Source of the DNA: Cohnella sp. OV330
GTDB taxonomy: Bacteria; Bacillota; Bacilli; Paenibacillales; Paenibacillaceae
Assembly: GCF_900112065.1 (NCBI RefSeq)
Contig: NZ_FOKE01000007.1
Span: 1 to 64,000, forward strand
Length of the DNA: 64,000 bases
Direction of reading: 5' to 3'
Part shown: piece by piece, positions 17,280 to 28,800 of the stretch
Layout of the letters: each line of letters starts with the position of its first letter
How positions within the stretch are numbered: the first letter of the stretch is position 1
Translations under genes and position numbers: made by a program
Notes under the pieces: generated by a model
The model's database searches: none
What the model saw: the letters and a program-made list of their open reading frames with translations, nothing else
Told to the model about the DNA's origin: nothing

Positions 17280-19034
17280 ATGATGGAAAACACGGAACGG
17301 CTGCAAAGCCAGAAGGCCAGGCAAATGAGCTTCGAGGGCGACGCGCTGCGGATGTCGATGGACTGGTCGGTCGCGGATCTGGACAAGGCGCAGGTGCTCG
17401 TCGAGAGCACGCAGGGCTCGAGCCATCCGAGCTCGTACCATCTGGGCGAGCTGGTCGCCGAGATGGAGAAGGGCGTCCTGCAGAGCGGAGGCAAGCCGGC
17501 CGTCTACACGACGACGGACATCTGCGACGGTATCGCGCAGGCGCATGCGGGCATGCGGTACTCGTTGGCCTCGCGGGACGCAATCGCCTCGATGGTGGAG
17601 ATTCATGCGCGGGCGACGCCGTTCGACGCGATGGTATTGAGCTCGGCCGGGGACAAGGCGGTACCCGCCCATCTGATGGCGATCGCCCGACTGGACGTTC
17701 CGGCGATCCACGTGCCGGGCGGCGCGATGGGCGCCGGACCTTGCATGAAGTCGAACGAAGAGCTGTGGCATATGAGCGTCGAGGTCAAGGAAGCGAAAAT
17801 GTCGAAGGAGGAATTCCTCGCCTTTCAGCGTGCCTGCTGTCCGACCTGCGGCGCCTGCCAGTACATGGGCACCGCCGCCACGATGCAGGTCATGGCCGAA
17901 GCGCTCGGGCTGGCGCTGCCCTGGTCCGCGCTGATCCCCGCGACGAACGCCGAGATCCGGCGCATGGCGCGGGCCGCGGGACAGCAGGTCATGAGCCTGC
18001 TGAGGGACGATATCCGGCCGTCCCGCATCCTGACGCGCGAAGCGTTCGAGAACGCGATCATGATCCACTCGGCGATCGGCGGTTCCCTGAACGCGGTCAT
18101 GCATCTGATCGCGATTGCCGGGGAGGCCGGCATCGCCATCGACGCCGGACTGTTCGACGAGATCCACCGCGAGATCCCGGTGCTCGTCGATACGAAGACG
18201 GCGGGCAGGTATCCGACGGAGCTGTTCTGGTACGCGGGCGGCGTGCCGGCGGTCATGAAGGAGCTGAAGGGAAGCCTGCACCTGGACTGCCTGACCGTCA
18301 CCGGCCGTACCGTCGGCGACAATCTCGAACAGGTCGCGGCGAGCGAGATGCCGCGGTTCGCCGAGATGTTCCTCTCGAACTACAAGCTCGGCAAGCGCGA
18401 TGTCATCTATCCGATCGGCAGGCCGTTGAAGGAGGAAGGCTCGACCGCGCTGCTTCGGGGCAACCTGGCGCCGGAGGGCGCGATCGTCAAGAAGTCGGCG
18501 GTCGTCAAGGAGATGCTCGTTCACGAGGGGCCGGCCAAAGTGTACGAGCGTGAAACCGACGCCGTGGACGCGCTGCTCGCGGGCGCGATCGTTCCAGGCG
18601 ACGTCGTCGTCATCCGCTATCAAGGCCCGCGGGCGGTCGGCATGCCCGAGATGTTTTACATGTCCGAGCTGCTGGCTTCCGACCCGCTGTTGTCGAAGAC
18701 GACCGCGCTCGTGACGGACGGCCGCTTCTCCGGCGCGACCCGCGGGCCGTGCGTCGGCTATCTCTGCCCGGAGGCGCTGGACGGCGGTCCGATCGCGCTC
18801 GTCCGCGACGGGGACCTCCTCCGCATCGACATTCCCGCGCGCCGGCTCGACGTGATCGGCTTCGGGGGCGAGCGCCGCGCCGAAGCGGACATAGACGCCG
18901 CGCTGAACGAACGGCGCGCGTCATGGGCGCCCCGAGCGATCCGGCACGCCGGAGCGCTCGGTCAATACGCGCGGCTCGCCAGGCCGGCGCTCGAAGGGGC
19001 TTCGAGCAGCGAACCGGGGGCGAACGCGCGATGA
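17280..19034 (+). CDS. IlvD/EDD family dehydratase (sugar-acid dehydratase candidate)
   Basis: The 584-residue protein matches the dihydroxy-acid/6-phosphogluconate dehydratase family, which uses an Fe-S cluster to dehydrate 2,3-dihydroxy acids to 2-keto-3-deoxy acids. Cluster and active-site elements are visible: TTTDICDG near 80, CCPTCGACQYMGTAATM near 185 and TDGRFSGATRGPCVGYLCPE near 485. Next to an importer, an SDR and sugar hydrolases, a sugar acid is more likely than branched-chain amino acid biosynthesis as its role. ATG 17280 has GGAAGGAG 7 bases upstream. It overlaps the next gene by ATGA. Confidence 0.85.
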   Translation: MMENTERLQSQKARQMSFEGDALRMSMDWSVADLDKAQVLVESTQGSSHPSSYHLGELVAEMEKGVLQSGGKPAVYTTTDICDGIAQAHAGMRYSLASRDAIASMVEIHARATPFDAMVLSSAGDKAVPAHLMAIARLDVPAIHVPGGAMGAGPCMKSNEELWHMSVEVKEAKMSKEEFLAFQRACCPTCGACQYMGTAATMQVMAEALGLALPWSALIPATNAEIRRMARAAGQQVMSLLRDDIRPSRILTREAFENAIMIHSAIGGSLNAVMHLIAIAGEAGIAIDAGLFDEIHREIPVLVDTKTAGRYPTELFWYAGGVPAVMKELKGSLHLDCLTVTGRTVGDNLEQVAASEMPRFAEMFLSNYKLGKRDVIYPIGRPLKEEGSTALLRGNLAPEGAIVKKSAVVKEMLVHEGPAKVYERETDAVDALLAGAIVPGDVVVIRYQGPRAVGMPEMFYMSELLASDPLLSKTTALVTDGRFSGATRGPCVGYLCPEALDGGPIALVRDGDLLRIDIPARRLDVIGFGGERRAEADIDAALNERRASWAPRAIRHAGALGQYARLARPALEGASSSEPGANAR

Positions 19035-20536
19035 GGATCATGGTAGGCGGGCTGATGCAAGAGAGCAATACGTTCAGCGCCGCGGCGAGCGCGCTTTCCG
19101 ACTTCGAGCGGCATTACTACGTCGTCGGCGAAGCGCCGAGCGATAAGCTCGGCATCGAGAACGAGTGGACCGGCTTCCGCTCGGCGGCCGCGGAGGCGGG
19201 CGTCGAGCTTGTGCCGACGCTTTACGCGACGGCCGTATCCTCCGGCAGGATCGGGAGAGCGTCGCTGGACGAACTGAAGGCGAGGCTCTTCGCCGAGATG
19301 GACCGCGCGCTGCCGTGCGACGGCATTCTGTTCGCGCTGCACGGCGCGTGGGTCGCCGAGGACGAGGACGATGCGGACGGCGAGGTGCTGGCGGCGATCC
19401 GGGAGCGGGCGGGCCCGGACGTGCCGATCGTCGTCACGCTCGATTCGCACGCCAACGTCACGCGGCGGATGATCGCTTGCGCCGACGCGCTCGTCGGTTA
19501 TCGGACGTTCCCGCACGTCGACTACGCGGACACCGGATACCGGGCGGCCAAGCTGCTGTTCGCCGCCGTCCGGGGAGAGATCGAGCCCCGGCTCTCGCTG
19601 GCGAAGATCCCGATGATCGTGCCTGCGGAGAATCAGATGACCGACCGGGGTCCGATGGCGGAATTGTGGGCGGAGGCGGCGGCCGGCGAAGCGCGCGGGG
19701 TCTCGCTCGCCACGTCTCTCTTCGCGGTCCAGCCGTGGCTGGACGTGCGGGAGATGGGCTTCGCCGCCGTGACCGTGTCCGACGCGGCGGGCGCGTCTGC
19801 GGCGGAGACCGAGGCGAAGCGTCTCGGCGAGCTGGCATGGCGACTGCGCAAGCGATTCGACGTCGACTTGTTCACGCTCCCCCGGGCGCTTGCGCTTGTC
19901 GGACGGCCGGACGCGCGCAGGCCCCTCATCGCGTCCGACTCGGCCGACAGCCCGGGGGCGGGCTCGCCGGGCGACAGCAACGCCGTGCTGCGGGAGCTGC
20001 TGGCGCTGGGCGCAGGCGACCGCTTGAAGCTGAAATGCCTCGTGTCCATCGTGGATGCGGACGCCGCGCGCATCGCCTGCGAGGCAGGAGCCGGCGCGCA
20101 AGTGCGGCTAAGCGTGGGTTACTCGGTCAGCACGGCGCTCGGGCAGCCGCTCGAGATCGAAGGCGTCGTCGCGCGCACGGGAGACGGGCGCTTCCGCTTC
20201 GGCGGCGGCCATGTGGCGAATCTCGAGGCGAACATGGGCCGCTGCGCAGTCGTCGCGCTCGGGAGCATCTCGCTCCTCGTCATGGAAAATCCGGTGTTCA
20301 CCGGCGACCCGGCGATGTACCGGTGCATGGGACTGGAGCCCATGGAAGCGGACCTCGTCCTGGTAAAGTCCGCCGCGCAATTCCGGGCCGAGTACGAGCA
20401 GCTGTCCGATGCGATCTGCATTCTGGATACGCCGGGCGCGAGCACGGCGAATCTGACGAGCCTGCCGTATAGCAGGCTGGAGCGGCCGATGTACCCGTTC
20501 GACGACGACTTCAGACGGGAGGAGGCGCGAGCATGA
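19031..20536 (+). CDS. M81 family (MlrC-like) metallopeptidase homologue
   Basis: The 501-residue protein has the M81 pattern: GGLMQESNTFS at the N-terminus, FALHGAWVAEDEDD, then VTLDSHANVT and GYRTFPHVDYADTG carrying the Asp-x-His and His zinc-binding candidates. The C-terminal MlrC domain is present. The founding member hydrolyses linearised microcystin, but most homologues lie in catabolic operons and have unknown substrates, probably small amides. It overlaps both neighbours by ATGA, so it is tightly coupled to the dehydratase and the oxidoreductase. Confidence 0.88.
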   Translation: MRIMVGGLMQESNTFSAAASALSDFERHYYVVGEAPSDKLGIENEWTGFRSAAAEAGVELVPTLYATAVSSGRIGRASLDELKARLFAEMDRALPCDGILFALHGAWVAEDEDDADGEVLAAIRERAGPDVPIVVTLDSHANVTRRMIACADALVGYRTFPHVDYADTGYRAAKLLFAAVRGEIEPRLSLAKIPMIVPAENQMTDRGPMAELWAEAAAGEARGVSLATSLFAVQPWLDVREMGFAAVTVSDAAGASAAETEAKRLGELAWRLRKRFDVDLFTLPRALALVGRPDARRPLIASDSADSPGAGSPGDSNAVLRELLALGAGDRLKLKCLVSIVDADAARIACEAGAGAQVRLSVGYSVSTALGQPLEIEGVVARTGDGRFRFGGGHVANLEANMGRCAVVALGSISLLVMENPVFTGDPAMYRCMGLEPMEADLVLVKSAAQFRAEYEQLSDAICILDTPGASTANLTSLPYSRLERPMYPFDDDFRREEARA

Positions 20537-21297
20537 GGCTGGCGAACAAGGTGGCGCTCGTCACCGGCGGTTCGACGGGCATCGGCGAGGCGGTCTGCCT
20601 CGCGTTCGGCGCGGAGGGCGCCAGGGTCGCGGTCAACTATCCGTCCGACGCGGCGCGGGCCGAGGACGTTGCGGGGCGCATACGCGCGGCCGGCGGCGAA
20701 GCGATGGCCGTGCAAGCGGACGTCAGCAATTCGGACCAGGTCGAAGCGATGTTCCGCGAGATCGGCGAGACCTGGGGCGGGGCGGACATCGTCGTCAACA
20801 ACGCCGGCATCTACCCCCGCAGGGCGTGGCACGAGATCTCCGAAGCGGAGTGGGACCGGGTGCTGGCCGTCAATCTCAAGTCCTGCTTTCTGACCAGCAA
20901 GGCGGCATTTCCTCATATGCGGAGCCGCGGATACGGCAAGATCATCAACGTCGCGTCGGTCGCGTTCCTTCGCGGGCAGGGCGGCTTCGCTCATTATGTC
21001 GCCTCCAAGGGCGGCGTGATCGGCTTCACCCGGGCGCTGAGCCGGGAGGTCGGCCAGTTCGGCATCGCGGTGAACGCGGTGTCGCCGGGCGCCGTGATGA
21101 CCGAGCAGGAGCTGGCCGATCTGCCGGACCCCGTGGCGCAGGAGTCGCTGCGGGCCTACCTGGACCGGGAGCAGGCGATTCCCGGCCGGCTGCTGCCCCG
21201 CGACGTGGCGGGCTGCTTTTTATTTCTCGCGTCGGGGGACAGCGACCATATGACCGGCCAGACGCTGAACGTCGACGGCGGCTGGGCGATGCACTGA
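20533..21297 (+). CDS. Short-chain dehydrogenase/reductase (SDR)
   Basis: The 254-residue classical SDR shows the cofactor motif TGGSTGIG at residues 11-18, NNAG near 90, and the active-site Y-x-x-x-K as YVASKGG near 155-161. It probably oxidises or reduces a sugar, sugar acid or deoxyketo acid together with the dehydratase two genes upstream. It overlaps the M81 gene by ATGA. The substrate cannot be told from sequence. Confidence 0.92.
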   Translation: MRLANKVALVTGGSTGIGEAVCLAFGAEGARVAVNYPSDAARAEDVAGRIRAAGGEAMAVQADVSNSDQVEAMFREIGETWGGADIVVNNAGIYPRRAWHEISEAEWDRVLAVNLKSCFLTSKAAFPHMRSRGYGKIINVASVAFLRGQGGFAHYVASKGGVIGFTRALSREVGQFGIAVNAVSPGAVMTEQELADLPDPVAQESLRAYLDREQAIPGRLLPRDVAGCFLFLASGDSDHMTGQTLNVDGGWAMH

Positions 21298-21345
21298 TAT
21301 GGATACGGGATAGGGGATCGTCAGAAAAAAAGGAGGCGCGGCAAC

Positions 21346-22662
21346 ATGCGAAGTTACGAAAAATCCCGAAGTTTGCTGGCCGAAGCGCGGGAGGTACTGG
21401 CCGGCGGCGTCGCCAGCTCGCTGCGGGCCTCGATGCGGCCCGTGCCGCTGTACGCGGCAAGCGCGGAAGGGGCGCGCGTCCGCGACGCGGACGGCAACGA
21501 ATATATCGATTACCTGCTCGGCTACGGTCCGCTGATCCTGGGGCATGCGCCGGAGGCCGTGACGGATGCCGTCCACCGCGCGATGCGGCGGGGCGCCGCG
21601 TTCGGCTTGCAGCACGAAGGAGAGATCGCGCTCGCCCGGCTGCTCGCGGACCTGCTGCCGTGCGCGGACAAGGTCGCGTTCAGCGGATCCGGTACCGAGG
21701 CGGTCATGCTCGCGCTGCGGCTCGCGCGCGCCCATACCGGACGACGGCGGATCGTTCGCTTCCACGGCCATTATCATGGCTGGTCCGACGCGATCTTCAC
21801 TGCTTTTCCCGCAGCGGATATGCGGCACGCCGGACAGCGGACGACCGCGCGGATTCCCCCCGGCACCGCGGGCCAGAGCGCGGGCGCGCTGGGCGATATT
21901 TTCCTGCTGCCGTGGAATGACGAAGCGGCGCTGGAATCGCTGCTTCGCGCCGATGGCGCGGACATCGCGGCGGTCATCACGGAGCCCGTGATGTGCAATT
22001 CGGGCTGTATCCGGCCGAAGCCGGGGTATCTGGAGCGGATGCGAAGCCTGACGTCGGAGCTCGGAATCGTCATGATCATGGACGAAGTCATCACGGGATT
22101 CCGGCTCGGACCGGGCGGCGCGCATGGCAGATTCGGCATTCTGCCCGATCTGGCCGTCGTCGGCAAAGCGCTCGGCGGCGGCTTCGCGGTCAGCGCGGTC
22201 GCGGGCCGGCGCGAGATCATGGATCTGATCGAGGACGGCACGGTCGGCCATCTCGGAACGCTGAACGGGAACAGCGCGGCCATGGCGGCGGCGCTCGCCA
22301 CCGTGGGGGCGCTGTCCCGGAACGACGGCGCCGCGTATGCCCGGATGGAAGCGCTGATGATCCGGCTCGCGGAGGGCGTCCGCGGGCTGCTCGCGCTGCA
22401 CGGCGTCCGAGGCGTGGTCAATCAGATCGGTCCCGTGTTCCATTTGATGTTCGTCGAGGCGGACGAGGTGTCCGACTTCGATACGTTCCAGCTTCGCGAT
22501 TCGGGCGCTTATGGCGACTTCGCCGAACGGATGCTGGCGGAGGGCGTGCTCCTGAGGCCCAGCGGCCTATGGTACATCTCGGCCGCGCACGGCGAAGCGG
22601 ACGTCGATCGGACGCTGGACGCCGCGGATCGGGCGCTGGCGGGCATGAAAGGGACCGTATAA
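21346..22662 (+). CDS. Class III PLP aminotransferase (glutamate-1-semialdehyde aminomutase-like)
   Basis: The 438-residue protein carries class III aminotransferase features: FSGSGTEAVMLALRLAR for phosphate binding, HGHYHGW, IMDEVITGFRLGPGGA, and VVGKALGGGF with the PLP-binding lysine. It resembles HemL, but an operon with sugar import and catabolism makes a keto-sugar or keto-acid amination/deamination role more likely than tetrapyrrole synthesis. ATG 21346 has AAAGGAGG 10 bases upstream. It is the last gene of the first block. Confidence 0.88.
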   Translation: MRSYEKSRSLLAEAREVLAGGVASSLRASMRPVPLYAASAEGARVRDADGNEYIDYLLGYGPLILGHAPEAVTDAVHRAMRRGAAFGLQHEGEIALARLLADLLPCADKVAFSGSGTEAVMLALRLARAHTGRRRIVRFHGHYHGWSDAIFTAFPAADMRHAGQRTTARIPPGTAGQSAGALGDIFLLPWNDEAALESLLRADGADIAAVITEPVMCNSGCIRPKPGYLERMRSLTSELGIVMIMDEVITGFRLGPGGAHGRFGILPDLAVVGKALGGGFAVSAVAGRREIMDLIEDGTVGHLGTLNGNSAAMAAALATVGALSRNDGAAYARMEALMIRLAEGVRGLLALHGVRGVVNQIGPVFHLMFVEADEVSDFDTFQLRDSGAYGDFAERMLAEGVLLRPSGLWYISAAHGEADVDRTLDAADRALAGMKGTV

Positions 22663-22816
22663 TTCCATTCGGGCGGGAGGGGAGGGATGCGGGCGCGGGC
22701 GACGGGCAGAGGCGGGAGCCGGCGATGGCGCCGGCGGCGTCGCGCAGGGGGCGCAACCGTACGGCGCATGGCGGCAAGCTGCAGTAAAAATCGATCGATA
22801 ATGGAGCTGATGATTC

Positions 22817-25800
22817 ATGACGGGCTGGCAGGCAAGAGGACGGCTGGCATTGGGACTCGCTTTCGTTATGCTGTTCGAACTGTTCGGCATCGGTTCGTTC
22901 GCCTCCCCCCGCTCGGCGTCGGCCGCGGGGAACTGGCCTGACGGATCCGGCTACGTGATGCCATACGCGCCCGCGGACGGGCTCGTGACGAGCCAGAATC
23001 CGCCCGACTTCCATTGGCCGTTCATCGGCGGCGCGGATACGTATCATCTGCAGGTAAGCAGGAGCGCTTCGGTCGCCAGCGTCGTATACGAAGACGCCGC
23101 GATCGTCCGAAATTACTATAACTTTTCCCATACGTTCGATGCCGGTACCTGGTATTGGCGCGTCAAGTACCATACGTCATCCGGCGGCTGGTCGGATTGG
23201 AGCGCGATTCGAAGGTTCCGGATCGAGGAGGACAACGTGCCTTTCGTCGTGCCCTCCGTCGATACGCTGATCGCGAACGTCGGCACGTCGCACCCGCGGA
23301 TCTGGACGAACGCGGCGACGCTGCAGGATTTCCGGGACCTTAGGCTGTCCGTAGGCAAGACAGTGTACGAGGCCCGGCTTGCCGCGGCGACGGCGAATAT
23401 GAACAAGTGCGCGACCGATCCCTCCAAGTGCAGCCTGGTCGAACCGGTCTTCGAGGGCATTCCGGGCAGCGATCCGTTCTCCCCCGCCTATGTCGCAGCC
23501 CAAAGAAAGCTTCGGGATCAGTCCGACGGCGCTGTAAACGTCATGATGGACGCGGCCTTCGTCTATCTCGTGACCGGAGACGCGCAGACCGGCGCTTACG
23601 CGAAGGCGCGTCTCCTGGATCTCGCCTCCTGGGATCCGAACGGGAGTACGAGCTACGAAAACTTCGACCAGGTCCATCGTTATATCGCCTACAATTCCGC
23701 AATGGCCTACGATTGGCTGTACGGCTTGCTCTCGCCCGCCGAGCGGGAGCAGGTGCAGGATATGGTCACGGCGAGGGCCGAACGGATCGTGAGCGCGTTC
23801 GCCTCGTATCCGATCGAGAAAAACCCGTACGATTCGCACGGCTGGACGCTGCTCGGCTATCTCGGCATCATCGCGACGGCGCTGCTGAACGACGTCGACG
23901 AGGCGGAGGACTGGTACCGCAAGGTCGTCCCGGCCTATATCAATTTGCTTCCGCCTTGGGGCGGCGAAGACGGAGGCTGGTCGCAGGGCACGGGGTACTG
24001 GCGGTGGTCGAACTTCGCCAACAAGGAGTTTGCGGACATTCTGCTGAGCTCGACCGGCTTCAGCCTGTACGACAAAGCGTACTCGAGAAACGAGCCGCTG
24101 TATCCGCTGTACATGTACCCAGGCGGAAGTCCGAGAGGCGTGTTCGGCGACGAATCCCAATTCGCGCCCGGCCCGCCGAGCGTGGCCGCGTACAAGCGCT
24201 TTGCGCAGATATACGGCGACGCCCGCTCGCAATGGGCGGCCAACGCGATAGGAACGCCGACGCGTCCGGAGCTTCCGAATTATTTTTACGGCGACGACAG
24301 CGTTCCCGAGCGGCTGCCGACGGATCTGCCGAACGGCAAGTGGTTCCGCGACGTCGGTTATGTCGCCATGCATTCGAGCCTGTACGATCCGGACCGGGTC
24401 TCTCTTTATTTCAGGTCCAGCCCGTACGGGACGTTCAACCATTCCCATGCCAACCAGAACGGCTTCGCGCTGAACGCGTTCGGCGAGACGCTGGCGATCG
24501 AGTCGGGTTATTACACGACTTACGGCAACGACCATTTCGACCATTACTTTAAAAACACGTTCGCCTACAACGCGATCACGTTCGACGACAAGACCGGACA
24601 AACCGACGGCAGCATCGACGCGGACGGCCGGATCGACGGGTTCGTCACGCATCCCTACTTCGACGCGACGGTCGGCGAGGCCGCCGCCGCGTACGGGGGC
24701 GCGCTCGATACGGCGAACCGTACGATCATCTACGTGCGGCCGGATCAATTCGTCGTCATAGACCGGCTGAAGGCGGCCGGCGCCGGGACGCATGCCTACG
24801 AATGGCGGCTGCATGCCGAGGACGAGCTGAACCTCGACGCCGACGAGGCCGGCGCGACGGTCGTGAACGGCCGTGCCGCGCTGAAGGTGCGCATCCAGGC
24901 ACCCGCCGGCGTGACGGCCGCGGTCGAAGATCGTTACCTGGACGCGGCGGGCGACGAGTGGAAGCCGGACGCGCCGTACGCAGGCGAAGAACAGCTCCAT
25001 GCGGCCTTCGTCACGCCGCAGGCGAACGCCGCGACCATCGTCGCGACGATGGAAGCCTACGCTTCGGACGGCGCGCCGTCCGGCGTCGTCGCCGAGAATG
25101 AGGGAACGTACGAAAAGCTCTCGTACGCGGACGGCACGGTCGTCTACGTGCGTCTCGGCGCCGGCGGCGAGGTGGACGCGGGAGACATACGATTCGACGG
25201 GACCGCCATGGCCGTCAAGGGCGATACGGTACTGCTCGTCGACGGGACGAAGGCGGTGAAGGACGGCATCGCGGTCATCGAGAGCGCCCAGCGCGCGACG
25301 ATCGTCTTCGGCGGCGACCAGCTGTCCGTGTCGGGGCCGAGCGATACGGCGGTGACGCTTCGCGGGGCGAATATCGCCCGCCTGCGGGACTTCGAGAGCG
25401 GGGACGACATTCCCGCAGGTGGTTCGGTCGACGCGGCCGTCGGACTGCGAGGCGTGCACTGGACCGCCTCGGGCGGCGTCGCGACCGTGACCGTGGAGAA
25501 GGGACAGCGGGCGTTCAAGCTGAACGAAGCGCCGATGCCGGGCGAGCTGGCGCCGATGGCGCTGGCGACGGAGATCGACGGCGTGCCGGGCTCCGTGACG
25601 CTGGCCGCTTACGGCGACACGGAGGGCGTGCCTGTCGGCCGCGGCAGTCTTGGCAATGCCAAGGGACTCTACGAAATCGTCGAAGCGCCGGACGGATTCA
25701 CGTTCGAGAAATACGGCGTGCCGAAGTACTTGTATCTCGGGGAGGATGCGACTGTCATCAAGCGGGGCGCGGGCGGTACGCTGAAGCTAGTCAAGCATTC

Positions 25801-28800
25801 GGGAGGAACGCCGCTGCCGGCTGATTTCTGGTCCGATCCCGAGGCGAAGCGGGATACGCTGCCGATCGCGTGGAAGGAGGCGGAGACGTTCGCCAAGGCG
25901 GATACCGGCATCGCGAAGTATACGACGCGTCCGTTCCTGTCCGGCGGCGCCGGCGTCGGCAGCTGGGATCAGGAAGGACAATGGATCGAATGGAAGCTCG
26001 ATGTCCCCGTTGCGGGTACCTATGACCTGGTGTTCAAGTATGTCGGCGGCTGGTCTGCGCCGCCGGACGGCAAGACGACGCGCCAGGCCATGATCGGCGA
26101 CAGCTTCTATACGTTCGAAGCGCCGACGACGTACCCGCAAGACTTCGGCAGGGAGGCCGCCTCCTGGCGGGGTCTGCGGGTCAAGACGGAGACGACGCTC
26201 CCCGCAGGCCTGACCACCGTGAGGCTGTGGCATGCAGGAGGCGCCATGAACCTGGATTGGATCGGCTTGATGAAGCCGAGCGCGGACGAACAGCCGCCGA
26301 CGACGCCGGGCGACGTCCAGGTCGTCTCGTCGACCGATACGGCGGCAACGCTATCCTGGAACGCGTCTACGGACGATACGGCAGTCGAGAGTTACGCGCT
26401 GTACGCCGACGGCGTCCTTAGAGCGACCGTCCCCGGCACGGCGACGTCCGGTACGATCTCCGGTCTCGCGGTCTCCCGGACGTACGCGCTCACCGTGAGA
26501 GCCATGGACGCGAGCGGCAATCGTTCGCCGGCCAGCGCGGCGGCGAGCTTTACGACGGCCGATACGACGGCGCCGTATTGGGCCGATACCGACGGCGCCA
26601 TCCGGGTCCGCACGTTCGATGGCGGGACGGCCCGAATCGAGTGGGACGCAGCGATGGACAATTCGGGCAAGATCGCGGCCTACAGGCTGTACCGCAAAAA
26701 CAATCCGGGCGGCGCTTATGCGGCGACGGCTAGCGTGGCGGGGACGGTGTACGACCTATTAGACTTGACGCCGAGCTCTAGCTACAGCTTCAAAGTAGAG
26801 GCCGAGGATGTCTCGCACAACGTCTCGGCGACCGGCCCGGAGGTGACGGTGACGATACCGGCGCCGGCCGGCTCGGGCGGCGATTTTTACGAGACGTTCG
26901 ATGCCTGGACGACAGGGACGGCGGTCCAGTCGGCGCATCCGAACTGGACCTTTACGACGGCCAGCGGCACGCTGGTCGAGTTGGCCGAGCTGCCGGAGGG
27001 CGGCAAGGCGCTGCAGTCGACGGACAACTACAACGATCCGGCCAACCCGTATGCGGAAACGCCGTACACGAAGCGATCCGTCTCCTCGCCGCTCGGCGGA
27101 CAGGTCGTCGCGGAGACGCGCTTCAGGTTCAACGAGCAGTCGACTCCGATCGGCACCTTCTATTTCAGTCTGCTCGGCGACGCCAACGTCGAGGTGGCCC
27201 GGTTCAACGCCTTCTCCGACGGCGCGTTCGGCTACATGAAGCAGACGAACGGCATGAGCGGCTACGTGCGGATCCCGCTGCTCAAAGGCGGGGGCTTCGT
27301 ACCGCTGCCGCACGACGCGTGGATCAAGGTGCGCGCGGAGCTCGACACCGATACCAAGACCTATGCCTTGTCGGTTCAATCGGACGGCTTCAAGAGCTTC
27401 GCGGGCAAGCTGGCGACAGGCAAGTTCGATGCGGCGACCGGCACGTTCCGGGTAGAGGGCCTGCCCTTCCTGAACGCGGCGGCGAACGTATCGTCCGTCA
27501 CGGGAATCGCGATGCGGAGCGGACTATATACGGGCATCCTGCAGTATGATTATCTGACGATGTACGAGGACACGTCCTTCGGGCTCGTGCCGACTGACGT
27601 GCATGTCGGCTCGCAGACGTCCGCGGCGACCGCGGTCGAATGGACCGCTCCGGCCGACGCGGCCGCCGTCCGGGAGTACAGGGTCTATCTGAACGGCGTT
27701 CAGAAGGCGGCGGTGCCGGGAGGGACGCTCTCCGCGACCTTGACGGGGCTGACGGTCGGAGAGACGTACGCGGTTACGGTCCGTTCCGTCCATACGAACG
27801 GGCAGCGGTCGAAGGAGAGCGCGCCGATTCAGATTACGATACCCGATACCGTCGCGCCGGGCTGGGCCGCCGGAGCGGCGCTTCGAGCAGGGCATGCGTT
27901 CGCCGACACGGTACGTCTGTCCTGGGACGCGGCAACCGACAACTCGGGAACGATCTCTGCCTACCGCGTGTACCGCAAGGACACGCCGGGCGGGGCCTTC
28001 GTCCAGACGGCGTCGGCGGCGGGCATCGCGTACGACGCGACCGGGCTCTCGCCGGGCGGCACCTATACGTTCAAGCTGAAGGCGGAGGACGCGAGCGGCA
28101 ACGTATCCGCGGACGGTCCCGAGCTGACGGTGACGCTGCCCGCGGCCAATACCGGCGGCGAATTCTACGAGTCGTTCGACGGCTGGACGACGGGTACGGT
28201 ATCTACCGGCGGCGGCTGGACGGTCTCGGCGACGGGCGGCACCGGCGTTCAGGCGGTCGCCTTGTCCGGCGGAGGAAAGGCGTTGCAGATCGACGACAGC
28301 TACTACGATGCGGCCAACGAATACGCGGAGACGCCGTTCGTCAGGCGCTCGACGTCCGCGATCGGCGGCAAGGTAGCGGTAGAGACGAGGTTCAGGTTCG
28401 AGGAGCTCTCGCATCCCTTCGGCGCCTTCTCGCTCAGACTGATGGGCGGTTCGACGGAGATCGCGCGATTCTCCGGATTGTCCGAGGGACTGTTCGGGTA
28501 TACAAAGCGGGTGAACGGCGTGGACAGCTACGGCATTATCCCCAAGTCCTACGGGTTTCCGCTGCCTCACGACGAATGGCTTACGCTGCGATACGAGCTT
28601 GATATGGACGCCAAGACGTATGCGATCGAGATGCAATCCGACTCTCTGAAGGCGTACGCGGGTACCGTGGACGCGCCGGGCACGCTCGACCGCGCGACCG
28701 GGATTTACCGGATCGATGGGTTGCCGATGCTGAGTTCGGCGGTCGGCTCGGTCAGCGAGATCCGATTCGTCAGCAGCAGGTACACGAGCCGGTTGAAGTT

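Noticed and set aside
15221..17494. 757-codon minus-strand frame opposite the unrecognised operon gene
   Set aside because: Arg/Gln/His-rich shadow with no ribosome-binding site or domain; the + strand frame has a good ribosome-binding site and operon spacing.
22663..22816. Arg/Gly-rich frame before the first lyase
   Set aside because: Low-complexity GC-rich DNA with no conserved motif; I see only the leader of the lyase gene here.
23177..25459. 760-codon minus-strand frame opposite the first lyase
   Set aside because: Shadow of the catalytic core; composition is not protein-like.
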